Source of the DNA: an uncultured Lachnospiraceae bacterium
Lineage (GTDB): Bacteria; Bacillota; Clostridia; Lachnospirales; Lachnospiraceae
DNA length: 34,626 bases
NCBI GenBank assembly: GCA_947628955.1
Contig: CANRBX010000031.1
Location: 1-34,626, forward strand
Direction: 5' to 3'
Under the pieces are notes generated by a model, which did not search any database, was not told where the DNA came from, and saw only the letters and a list, made by a program, of their open reading frames with translations. The translations under genes and the position numbers were made by a program. Within the stretch, counting starts at the first letter, position 1. Every line of letters starts with the position of its first letter. This document shows, in pieces, positions 16,633-23,623 of the stretch.

Positions 16633-17823
16633 ATGGAAGAAAAACAGATGACGCAGCAGGCGGACATGACGGAGAAGCTGTTCTATGAGGACGGCTATCT
16701 GAGGGAATTTACGGCAAGGGTTCTCTCCTGCGAGAAAGAGAAAAACGGAAAAGGATATCTGGTGGTGCTGGACTGCACCGCCTTTTTCCCGGAGGGCGGA
16801 GGCCAGTTCGGGGATATCGGATGGCTTGGCGGGGCCGTGGTCAGCGACACGCAGGAAAAGCGCGGGGTGATCTTTCACCTGACGGACCGGCCGCTTTCCG
16901 CGGGGGAGCAGGTCAGAGGAAAGCTCGATTTTGAAGAGCGCTTTGTGCGCATGCAGCAGCATACCGGCGAACACATCCTGTCCGGTGTGGTGCACCGGCT
17001 GTATGGATATGACAATGTAGGCTTTCATCTGGGCGCGGATGTGACGACGCTGGACTTTAATGGAGAGCTGACGCCGGAGCAGGTGCGCGAGGTGGAGACG
17101 ATCTCCAACCAGGCGGTTTTTGACAATATTCCGGTTGAGATTCTGTACCCCTCGAAGGAGGAGCTTGCGGCGCTTGACTACCGCAGCAAGATAGAGATCG
17201 AGGGGCAGGTGCGCATAGTCTCGATCCCCGGCGTCGATATGTGCGCGTGCTGCGCGCCGCACATGCGCACGACCGGCGAGATCGGGCTGATCAAGATCCT
17301 CGCGTGCGACCGGCACCGGGGAGGCTGCCGGATGACGATGGTGAGCGGGATGCGCGCGCTGGAGGACTACCGGCAGAAGCAGCACAGCGTGACGGAGGTG
17401 TCTGTGGAGCTCTCAGCGAAGCCGGAGCTCATCGGCGAGACGGTCCGGCACCAGAAGGAGCAGATGCAGAGGCTGAGAGAGCAGCTGAATCAGCTGCAGG
17501 CGTCGTATCTGGACGGAAAGCTGTCTGAGATCACTCCTGAGACACAGAATGTCTGTATTTTTGTGGATGAGTTTGATATGATCGCGGTGCGCAATTTTGT
17601 AAATTCCGCGATGGAGCGCTGCAGCGGAATCTGCGGGGCGTTTGTCGGCAGCGAGGAGGCCGGATATCACTATATCCTCGGAAGCAGAACCGCGGACATG
17701 CGGGAGTTTTCAAAGAAACTGAACGCGGCTTTTGCGGGAAAGGGAGGCGGCCGCCCGGAGATGGTGCAGGGGTCGCTCACCGGGCCGCAGGAGGAGATCC
17801 GCCGCATGATCTGCGGGGAGTGA
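16633..17823 (+). CDS. Free-standing alanyl-tRNA editing protein (AlaX-like)
   Basis: Predicted trans-editing deacylase that removes serine or glycine from mischarged tRNA-Ala. The 396-residue protein corresponds to the editing and C-terminal parts of AlaRS without the synthetase domain. An N-terminal FFPEGGGQFGD leads into HTGEH (H110, H114) and CCAPH (206-210), the zinc-binding editing site. A coiled linker (about 265-300) and a DHHA1 domain ending in GGGRPEMVQGS follow. M6 or M12 could also be the start; the ATG at 16633 has AGGGCGGA about 10 bases upstream. It is distinct from the full alaS at the start of the window and is followed 49 bases later by a CobU-like gene. Confidence 0.92.
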   Translation: MEEKQMTQQADMTEKLFYEDGYLREFTARVLSCEKEKNGKGYLVVLDCTAFFPEGGGQFGDIGWLGGAVVSDTQEKRGVIFHLTDRPLSAGEQVRGKLDFEERFVRMQQHTGEHILSGVVHRLYGYDNVGFHLGADVTTLDFNGELTPEQVREVETISNQAVFDNIPVEILYPSKEELAALDYRSKIEIEGQVRIVSIPGVDMCACCAPHMRTTGEIGLIKILACDRHRGGCRMTMVSGMRALEDYRQKQHSVTEVSVELSAKPELIGETVRHQKEQMQRLREQLNQLQASYLDGKLSEITPETQNVCIFVDEFDMIAVRNFVNSAMERCSGICGAFVGSEEAGYHYILGSRTADMREFSKKLNAAFAGKGGGRPEMVQGSLTGPQEEIRRMICGE

Positions 17824-17872
17824 GAACGCTCCGGATGGCTTTGGAAACAATAACTAAGAGAGGAAGAAAGCG

Positions 17873-18406
17873 ATGCCCGATCACAGAATGATACTCCTGA
17901 CAGGCGGCTCCGCCTGCGGAAAGAGCTCCTATGCGGAGAAACTGTGCGTACAGCTTCCGTCCCCGCGATACTACATCGCGGCGATGAAGCCCTTTGGAGA
18001 CGGAAGCCTGGAAAAGATCGAACGCCACAGGCGGCTTCGGATGGGAAAGGGATTTGAGACGATCGAGCGCTATACCGATCTGCAGGGGCTGGTGCTCCCG
18101 GAGAGGGGGACGGTGCTGCTGGAGTGCATCTGCAATCTCACGGCGAATGAGATGTTCGACGAGTCGGGGGCATACGCGGATCCCTTTGACACAGTGGTCG
18201 CGGGCGTGGAGGCGCTGCGCAGGCAGAGCCGCACCCTCGTGGTGATCACCAATGAGGTGGGCAGCGACGGGGGCGGTTACGATCCGGGGACGCTGGCCTA
18301 CATAGATGCGATCGGCCGCATCAACAGGAGGCTGGCGCAGATGTCTGATACGGTCTTCGAGCTGGTCTGCGGGATCCCGCTTTTGCTGAAAGGAGAGGCA
18401 TTATGA
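17873..18406 (+). CDS. cobU: CobU-like adenosylcobinamide kinase/guanylyltransferase
   Basis: Predicted to phosphorylate adenosylcobinamide and add GMP in cobamide nucleotide-loop assembly. The 177-residue protein has a P-loop GGSACGKS (11-18). HRRLR (52-56) contains H52, at the place of the guanylylated histidine in CobU, followed by the FETIE stretch. NEVG (127-130) precedes a GxxN/LA segment and CGIPLLLKG. Two canonical patches are altered: ACGKS instead of RSGKS, and GSDGGGYDP instead of the usual GxGIVP. The gene overlaps the next CobU-like gene by four bases (ATGA). No other cobalamin gene is in the window, so function is inferred from the family only. Confidence 0.8.
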   Translation: MPDHRMILLTGGSACGKSSYAEKLCVQLPSPRYYIAAMKPFGDGSLEKIERHRRLRMGKGFETIERYTDLQGLVLPERGTVLLECICNLTANEMFDESGAYADPFDTVVAGVEALRRQSRTLVVITNEVGSDGGGYDPGTLAYIDAIGRINRRLAQMSDTVFELVCGIPLLLKGEAL

Positions 18407-18747
18407 TTCTGGTCATCGGGGGAGAAGGCTCTGGAAAGCGTGCCTACGCGGAGAGCCTCGGATATGAAGAGAAGGATATGGCAGACGCTGTCATGGACGA
18501 GCGCCCGGTCCTGCTCCACCTGGAGCGGATGGTCTTTGCGCAGCCGGAGAGGGCGGACGAGCTGTTCGGAGAGCTTCTCCGGAAGGAGGTCGTCATCTGC
18601 AGTGAAGTGGGGAGCGGGATCATTCCGGTCATGAGAGAGGAACGGCTCGGCCGTGAGGAGACCGGGCGGCTGTGTGCGCGGCTGGCGGAGAAGGCGGAGA
18701 AGGTTGTGAGGCTCGTGTGCGGGATTCCCGTGGTGATAAAGCCGTAA
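18403..18747 (+). CDS. Short CobU-like protein
   Basis: A 114-residue relative of CobU, about two thirds of the normal size. It has the P-loop GGEGSGKR (6-13) and the second signature SEVGSGIIPV (67-76), and ends with VCGIPVVIK, closely parallel to the end of the preceding gene. The stretch that would carry the HRxxR motif and catalytic histidine is missing, so guanylyltransferase activity is unlikely. AGGAGAGG (18391-18397) precedes the ATG, which overlaps the upstream stop. Translational coupling suggests the two act together, for example as a heteromer. It could also be a decaying duplicate. Confidence 0.72.
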   Translation: MILVIGGEGSGKRAYAESLGYEEKDMADAVMDERPVLLHLERMVFAQPERADELFGELLRKEVVICSEVGSGIIPVMREERLGREETGRLCARLAEKAEKVVRLVCGIPVVIKP

Positions 18748-18757
18748 ATTCCCGCAC

Positions 18758-18786
18758 TTGACACCGCTCCCCGGATTTGGTACGAT
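18758..18786 (+). promoter_or_regulatory. Promoter of the FN3/L,D-transpeptidase gene
   Basis: TTGACA (18758-18763), a 17-base spacer and TACGAT (18781-18786) preceded by TTTGG (extended -10). It leaves a leader of about 155 bases. Confidence 0.72.
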
Positions 18787-18867
18787 AAACAGGAATGTTC
18801 GCCTGACGGGGCAGCGCCGCGCGGACACGGGGAGATTTTCTGGAAGCTGTCCGGGCGGATCTGCGTG

Positions 18868-18888
18868 CGGCAGGGCTTCGGCCTGCCG
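18868..18888 (+). other. UUCG-loop hairpin in the transpeptidase leader
   Basis: CGGCAGG (18868-18874) pairs with CCTGCCG (18882-18888) around GCTTCGG, a stable UUCG-type tip. No T run follows. It may stabilise the mRNA or form part of a regulatory leader. Confidence 0.45.
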
Positions 18889-18949
18889 GCGGTGCGGTTC
18901 CGCGCGACTCCGTGCCGGAGGCCGGGCGGCACATGTTTGGAGGAAGATT

Positions 18950-20257
18950 ATGGAGAAAAGACCGATTTCGAGAAAGCTGCTGTTGTGGGTGATGCTGGCT
19001 GCATTTGTGATGCTTCCGGTCTGCTCTGCGTCTGCAGACGACGGAGTGGAGAGGCCCGGGACGATCAGGAACCTGCTGGTGAAATATGTCAATGAGACGA
19101 CGGCAAGACTGTACTGGAGTGATGTAAAGGATGCGGACGGCTACGCCGTGTACCAGGTCAACCGTGCGCTTACCAGCAGGAAAACACTGGTCAAGATCAC
19201 GGCTCCTACGCGGAAGTACACGCTGACCGGGCTTAAGCCGGGGAAGACCACGTACTATCAGGTCTATCCGTACAAGCTGAAGAACGGGACATATTACAAG
19301 AGCCTGAAGGGCTCTCCGGTCTGCGAGGTGGAGACGACCGTAGACAAGCCGGGAAAGGTCAGCAATTTCCGCCGCATCTGCTATGGAAATAAGTCCGTGT
19401 TCCTCGCGTGGGACGCGGTGAAAAACGCCGACCGCTATGTCCTGTATATTTATGACAGCGACGAAAAAGAGTATGTGAGGGCCGCCACCACGGCCGACAC
19501 GACGTACCAGCTGAAGGGGCTTAAAGTAGACGAGACGATCAAGATCATTGTGCGCAGCTACCGCAGCGTCAACGGCGTGGGCGCGTGGTCGGAGCCGTCG
19601 GATATCGTGAAGGCGAAGGGACGTGAGGTTGACGTCGCGGACGTGCACGGGCGCTACTGGTCGGCATATCTGAAAACGCAGATCACGACCACCAATCTGA
19701 CGACCGGCAAAAAGATCACGCTGCCGGCGGGGACGGCATTCTGGACGACCGCCAGCTCAGGGAATGACCTTACGGCGATCAGGACGGACGGCATCAAGAT
19801 CAAGATCAACGGTACGAGCCTGAGGTTTACGAACCTGAGAGTCACGCCCGACATAAATTATTACTCCAAAGAGCAGAGAGAGGCGTTTGTAAACGGAAGG
19901 GGCTATGAGAGCCAGACGGATTACCTGATCTGGATCAACCAGTATTCTTCGTGCCTTTCTGTCTACAAGGGGGGAAAGGGCCGCTGGAAGCAGGTACTGG
20001 CTACGGACTGTGTGATCGGAGCGGTGGGACATACGTCGCCCGGTGTCTTCAAGCTGCTGAAATACGGCACGAAGAACGGGAAGCCGGAGATTTATTTTAC
20101 ATGGAACGGCCTGAAGCAGTGGGGATGCGCGATCCACTGCAGGCTTGACAGAAATGTGAGAGGCCCGCATTCCATGGGATGCGTCCGCCTGGGAGACAAG
20201 GAACTGTACTTCGTGTACAATAACTGCAAACTGGGAACTACAGTGGTTTCTTATTGA
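18950..20257 (+). CDS. Secreted FN3-domain L,D-transpeptidase
   Basis: Predicted cell-wall enzyme forming 3-3 peptide cross-links or anchoring proteins. The 435-residue product begins with a signal peptide (cleavage near SASA, about residue 28). Two fibronectin type III modules follow (about 34-130 and 133-220), each with the W/Y and GLK signatures. A linker leads to a YkuD domain (about 323-435) whose catalytic motif is H396 ... SMGCVRL with nucleophile C411; the usual SHGC histidine is methionine. The frame is open from 18758, but the ATG at 18950 has GGAGGA upstream and starts the signal peptide. It has its own promoter and terminator. Confidence 0.88.
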   Translation: MEKRPISRKLLLWVMLAAFVMLPVCSASADDGVERPGTIRNLLVKYVNETTARLYWSDVKDADGYAVYQVNRALTSRKTLVKITAPTRKYTLTGLKPGKTTYYQVYPYKLKNGTYYKSLKGSPVCEVETTVDKPGKVSNFRRICYGNKSVFLAWDAVKNADRYVLYIYDSDEKEYVRAATTADTTYQLKGLKVDETIKIIVRSYRSVNGVGAWSEPSDIVKAKGREVDVADVHGRYWSAYLKTQITTTNLTTGKKITLPAGTAFWTTASSGNDLTAIRTDGIKIKINGTSLRFTNLRVTPDINYYSKEQREAFVNGRGYESQTDYLIWINQYSSCLSVYKGGKGRWKQVLATDCVIGAVGHTSPGVFKLLKYGTKNGKPEIYFTWNGLKQWGCAIHCRLDRNVRGPHSMGCVRLGDKELYFVYNNCKLGTTVVSY

Positions 20258-20275
20258 CGGGCCGGCAGTGCCGGG

Positions 20276-20343
20276 AGAGCCGCCGCAGGATGATCTGATA
20301 CTCGCAGGAGTGCGGAACCGTCCGCGATGCGCGGCTCTTTTTT
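20276..20343 (+). terminator. Rho-independent terminator after the transpeptidase
   Basis: AGAGCCGC (20276-20283) pairs with GCGGCTCT (20331-20338), ending in six T (20338-20343). The enclosed arm holds a second hairpin, TGCGGA/TCCGCG (20311-20325). Confidence 0.75.
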
Positions 20344-20420
20344 CTATGAGAAGCGCTCTGCGCACGGACGCAGGAAAAACAGTGCTTCCGGCATTTGTCA
20401 GGAAAGCGTACAGTGCACGG

Positions 20421-20453
20421 AGAAAGCGCACGGACGAGCGAAGCGCGCTTTCT
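20421..20453 (+). other. Hairpin in the argH leader
   Basis: AGAAAGCGC (20421-20429) pairs perfectly with GCGCTTTCT (20445-20453), about 80 bases before argH. There is no T run. I see no clear promoter or ARG box in the gap. Confidence 0.45.
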
Positions 20454-20534
20454 GCCTGCGGGCGCTCCCGCCGTGCGGCAGACTTGCTGTCCGGCATGAA
20501 GAATCACGATCAGAAAAGAAAAGAGGATGGGACG

Positions 20535-21929
20535 ATGGCACAGCTTTGGGGAGGACGCTTTACGAAGCAGACCGATCAGATGGTCTATGATTTCAACGCG
20601 TCTGTTCTGTTTGACCGGCGACTGTACCGCCAGGATATCGAGGGAAGCATGGCGCATGTGAAGATGCTGGCGAAGCAGGGGATCCTGACGCAGGAGGAAT
20701 GCGGCAGGATCCTGGAGGGGCTTTCCGGGATTCTGGAGGATGTGGAGAGCGGGGCGCTCCCGATTACTTCTGAGTATGAGGACATACACAGCTTTGTGGA
20801 GGCGAACCTGATCAGCCGCATAGGAGAGGCCGGCAAAAAACTGCACACGGGGCGCAGCCGCAATGACCAGGTGGCGCTCGATATGCGCATGTACGTCAGA
20901 GAGCAGGTGAAAGAGACGGACAGCCTGCTGTTTGGGCTGCTGCAGGTGCTGCAGCGGATCATGGAGGAGAATCTGGACACGTTCATGCCGGGATTCACGC
21001 ATCTGCAGAAGGCGCAGCCGGTGACGCTCGCCCACCATGTCGGCGCCTATTTCGAGATGTTCCGCAGGGACCGCTCGAGGATGCGCGATATTTACCACAG
21101 GATGAATTACTGCCCGCTCGGGGCAGGCGCTCTGGCGGGGACGACTTACCCGCTCGACCGGGACTACACGGCGCAGCTTCTCGGCTTTGAGGGCCCGACA
21201 CGGAACAGCATGGATTCCGTCTCGGACCGGGACTACGTGATCGAGTATCTGTCGGCCCTGGCGACGGTCATGATGCATCTGAGCCGTTTTTCGGAGGAGA
21301 TCATCATCTGGAACTCCAACGAGTACGGATTCGTCGAGCTGGACGACGCGTTCAGCACGGGGAGCAGCATCATGCCGCAGAAAAAGAATCCGGATATCGC
21401 GGAGCTTGTGCGCGGGAAGACCGGGCGCGTCTACGGCGCGCTGATGGCGATGCTGACGACGATGAAGGGCCTTCCTCTCGCATATAATAAGGATATGCAG
21501 GAGGACAAAGAGGGAACGTTTGATGCGATCGATACGGTGAATGCCTGCCTTCGGCTGTTTGCGGGCATGGCGGATACCATGAAGGTCAACCGCGCCGCGA
21601 TGGAGGCATCCGCCCGCAATGGCTTCACCAATGCGACGGATGTGGCTGACTATCTGGTGAACCACGGCGTTCCGTTCCGCGATGCGCACGGGATCTCCGG
21701 GAGGCTTGTGCTCAGGTGCCTGGCAGAGGGAAAGGCGCTGGACGACCTGAGCCTGGAGGAGTTTCAGGAGGAGAGCGCGGCGTTCGGGCCGGATATCTAC
21801 GAGGCGATCAGCATGAAGACCTGCGTGGAGAAGCGGCTGACCCTGGGCGCGCCGGGGCAGAAGATGATGCGCAGGGCGCTGGAAGAGAACCGGGAATACC
21901 TCGCGCAGACCCCAGGAGGCCGTATGTAG
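20535..21929 (+). CDS. argH: Argininosuccinate lyase
   Basis: Splits argininosuccinate to arginine and fumarate, the last step of arginine synthesis. The 464-residue protein begins MAQLWGGRFTKQTDQMVYDF, the standard ArgH N-terminus. It carries TGRSRNDQVALDMR and the superfamily signature GSSIMPQKKNPD, with the loop serines at S277-S278. The frame is open upstream to 20268, but that 89-residue extension has no family support. The ATG at 20535 has AAGAGGA about 8 bases upstream. argG is not adjacent, so argH is separated from its usual partner here. Confidence 0.96.
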   Translation: MAQLWGGRFTKQTDQMVYDFNASVLFDRRLYRQDIEGSMAHVKMLAKQGILTQEECGRILEGLSGILEDVESGALPITSEYEDIHSFVEANLISRIGEAGKKLHTGRSRNDQVALDMRMYVREQVKETDSLLFGLLQVLQRIMEENLDTFMPGFTHLQKAQPVTLAHHVGAYFEMFRRDRSRMRDIYHRMNYCPLGAGALAGTTYPLDRDYTAQLLGFEGPTRNSMDSVSDRDYVIEYLSALATVMMHLSRFSEEIIIWNSNEYGFVELDDAFSTGSSIMPQKKNPDIAELVRGKTGRVYGALMAMLTTMKGLPLAYNKDMQEDKEGTFDAIDTVNACLRLFAGMADTMKVNRAAMEASARNGFTNATDVADYLVNHGVPFRDAHGISGRLVLRCLAEGKALDDLSLEEFQEESAAFGPDIYEAISMKTCVEKRLTLGAPGQKMMRRALEENREYLAQTPGGRM

Positions 21930-21940
21930 CGGCTGACCGT

Positions 21941-22040
21941 GCTGCCGCCAGATGCAATGTCAGTGCCGGCCACCGGCCGCAGTGCCGCCAGATGCGCTGC
22001 CAATGCCAGCGTCAGCCACCGGCCGCGGTGCTGCCTCCAG
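21941..22040 (+). repeat. 40-46-bp imperfect tandem repeat downstream of argH
   Basis: GCCGCCAGATGC occurs at 21944-21955 and 21984-21995, and GCCACCGGCCGC at 21969-21980 and 22015-22026. The gap between argH and asd (454 bases, 21930-22383) has no convincing gene. It holds these repeats, a G+C-rich stretch without evident structure (22041-22145), a promoter (22153-22181) and the 16-bp repeats of the asd leader. Confidence 0.75.
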
Positions 22041-22152
22041 TGAAGAGGCCGGGGGAAAGGCGAGGCCGGCCGCTGAGCGGACAGCCGCAAAAATCCCGAC
22101 ATGCACGGGCCCGCGCCGGTGTGTGATGCGGATGCGGCGCGGTGATTTCTGC

Positions 22153-22181
22153 TTGACATGTATGGCGAATGAGTGTATTGT
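22153..22181 (+). promoter_or_regulatory. Promoter of asd
   Basis: TTGACA (22153-22158), a 17-base spacer and TATTGT (22176-22181). A TATAAA at 22181-22186 is close by but too far from the -35. This predicts a leader of nearly 200 bases. Confidence 0.65.
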
Positions 22182-22208
22182 ATAAAGACATATGTACGCC
22201 TTGCGAGA

Positions 22209-22288
22209 ACACGAGGGAAAGCCCGAGACAGGGAAAATCCGGGACAGAGAAAGTCCGAGACAGGGAAAACCCGGGATAGGGCTGCTCG
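22209..22288 (+). repeat. 16-bp tandem repeat in the asd leader
   Basis: Three clear copies of a 16-base unit approximating GRGACAGRGAAARYCC lie at 22225-22240, 22241-22256 and 22257-22272. Degenerate copies flank them (22209-22224 and 22273-22288). The first and third copies differ at only two positions. The array lies between the promoter and the asd start, so it would be transcribed. Confidence 0.8.
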
Positions 22289-22383
22289 TCCGGATCCGGA
22301 TATGCGCCGCCGGACTTTGCGGGATTTTCAGAGGGCCTTCGGGCGGTTCCGGGGCGGACAGAAAGATGAGGAGAATGAAAAAA

Positions 22384-23472
22384 ATGGAACAGAAACTGAG
22401 AGTGGGAATTCTGGGAGCAACTGGCATGGTCGGACAGAGATTTATCTCTCTGCTTGAGAACCATCCGTGGTTTGAGGTCGTGGCGGTGGCCGCGAGCGCG
22501 CGCAGCGCGGGCAGGACGTATGAGGAGGCGGTTGGCGGACGCTGGAAGATGACGACGCCGATGCCGGAAGGTGTTAAGAAGCTTGTCGTAATGAATGTCA
22601 ATGAGGTGGAGAAGGTGGCCGCGGAGGTGGACTTCGTTTTCTCGGCGGTCGATATGTCGAAGGATGAGATCCGCGCGATCGAGGAAGCGTATGCGAAGAC
22701 GGAGACTCCGGTAGTGTCGAACAACAGCGCACACCGCTGGACGCCGGACGTGCCGATGGTGGTGCCGGAGATCAATCCGGAGCATTTTGAGGTGATCGAA
22801 GCGCAGAAGAAGCGTCTCGGCACGACCCACGGGTTTATTGCGGTGAAGCCGAACTGCTCGATCCAGAGCTATGCTCCTGCGCTGACCGCCTGGATGGAAT
22901 TTGAGCCGTACGAGGTCGTGGCGACGACGTATCAGGCGATCTCGGGCGCCGGAAAGACCTTTAAGGACTGGCCGGAGATGGTGGAGAACGTCATCCCGTA
23001 CATCGGGGGCGAGGAAGAGAAGAGCGAAAAGGAGCCGCTGCGCATCTGGGGAAAGGTGGAGAACGGTGAGATCGTTCCGGCCGCCGGGCCGAAGATCACC
23101 TGCCAGTGCATCCGCGTTCCGGTGCTGAACGGACACACGGCGGCGGTGTTTGTCAAGTTCCGCAAAAAGCCGACAAAGGAGCAGCTGATCGAAAAGCTGG
23201 AGAGCTTCCGCGGGCTTCCGCAGGAGCTGGGGCTTCCGAGCGCGCCGAAGCAGTTCATTCAGTACATGCGGGAGGACAACCGTCCGCAGGTGAAGCTGGA
23301 CGTGGACTATGAGAACGGCATGGGCATATCGGTCGGGCGCATCCGCGAGGATTCCGTCTACGATTTCAAATTTGTCGGATTGTCCCACAATACGGTGCGC
23401 GGCGCGGCAGGCGGAGCGGTGCTGTGTGCGGAGACGCTGAAGGCGAAGGGCTATATCAGTGCAAAAAATTAG
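22384..23472 (+). CDS. asd: Aspartate-semialdehyde dehydrogenase
   Basis: Reduces aspartyl phosphate to aspartate semialdehyde for lysine/diaminopimelate, threonine and methionine synthesis. The product begins MEQKLRVGILGATGMVGQRF with the NADP-binding GATGMVG loop. The catalytic cysteine is C158 in KPNCSIQ and the catalytic histidine H251 in NGHTAAVFV. At 362 residues it fits the archaeal/fungal-like Asd branch common in Clostridia. In-frame ATGs at 22366 and 22375 and an open frame to 22192 exist. The ATG at 22384 is chosen because GAGGAG (22368-22373) lies 10 bases upstream. No lysine riboswitch is recognisable in the leader. Confidence 0.96.
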   Translation: MEQKLRVGILGATGMVGQRFISLLENHPWFEVVAVAASARSAGRTYEEAVGGRWKMTTPMPEGVKKLVVMNVNEVEKVAAEVDFVFSAVDMSKDEIRAIEEAYAKTETPVVSNNSAHRWTPDVPMVVPEINPEHFEVIEAQKKRLGTTHGFIAVKPNCSIQSYAPALTAWMEFEPYEVVATTYQAISGAGKTFKDWPEMVENVIPYIGGEEEKSEKEPLRIWGKVENGEIVPAAGPKITCQCIRVPVLNGHTAAVFVKFRKKPTKEQLIEKLESFRGLPQELGLPSAPKQFIQYMREDNRPQVKLDVDYENGMGISVGRIREDSVYDFKFVGLSHNTVRGAAGGAVLCAETLKAKGYISAKN

Positions 23473-23502
23473 TTGCAAAAACTGCAAAATGTAACGTATA
23501 AT
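23473..23502 (+). promoter_or_regulatory. Probable promoter of topB
   Basis: TTGCAA (23473-23478), an 18-base spacer and a perfect TATAAT (23497-23502). The -35 begins right after the asd stop. Confidence 0.6.
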
Positions 23503-23542
23503 AGGACTGTTGTGGAGTTTGCTCGTGACAGTCCTTTTCTTT
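23503..23542 (+). terminator. Terminator of asd
   Basis: AGGACTGT (23503-23510) pairs perfectly with ACAGTCCT (23528-23535), followed by TTTTCTTT. It abuts the TATAAT of the putative topB promoter. Confidence 0.7.
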
Positions 23543-23623
23543 GCGCAGCGCGGCTTCGGCCGGTCTTCCGGGCGGGAAAGACGCGTGCAGAGGACAGAAA
23601 CCCTGATGATCCGGAGGAATTGA

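Noticed and set aside
16421-16651. Small coding frames across the 60-bp repeat (also 16414-16632)
   Set aside because: They have Arg/Gly-rich translations, no ribosome site, and their extent is explained by stop-poor repeat DNA.
15631-17385. A 584-codon open frame on the minus strand, and similar long ones at 23456-25621 and 26483-28648
   Set aside because: They lie opposite well-identified genes (thiN, editing protein, topB, parE) and arise from G+C-rich codon bias; the translations are Arg/Leu/His-rich with no family motifs.
20268-20534. 89-residue N-terminal extension of ArgH
   Set aside because: The stretch contains a terminator and a hairpin, has no similarity to ArgH, and a good start with ribosome site exists at 20535.
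22186-22383. Lysine riboswitch before asd
   Set aside because: The leader is dominated by 16-bp repeats and I cannot find the conserved lysine-element core.
22192-22383. 64-residue N-terminal extension of Asd
   Set aside because: It is encoded by tandem repeats, and the family N-terminus and ribosome site support 22384.
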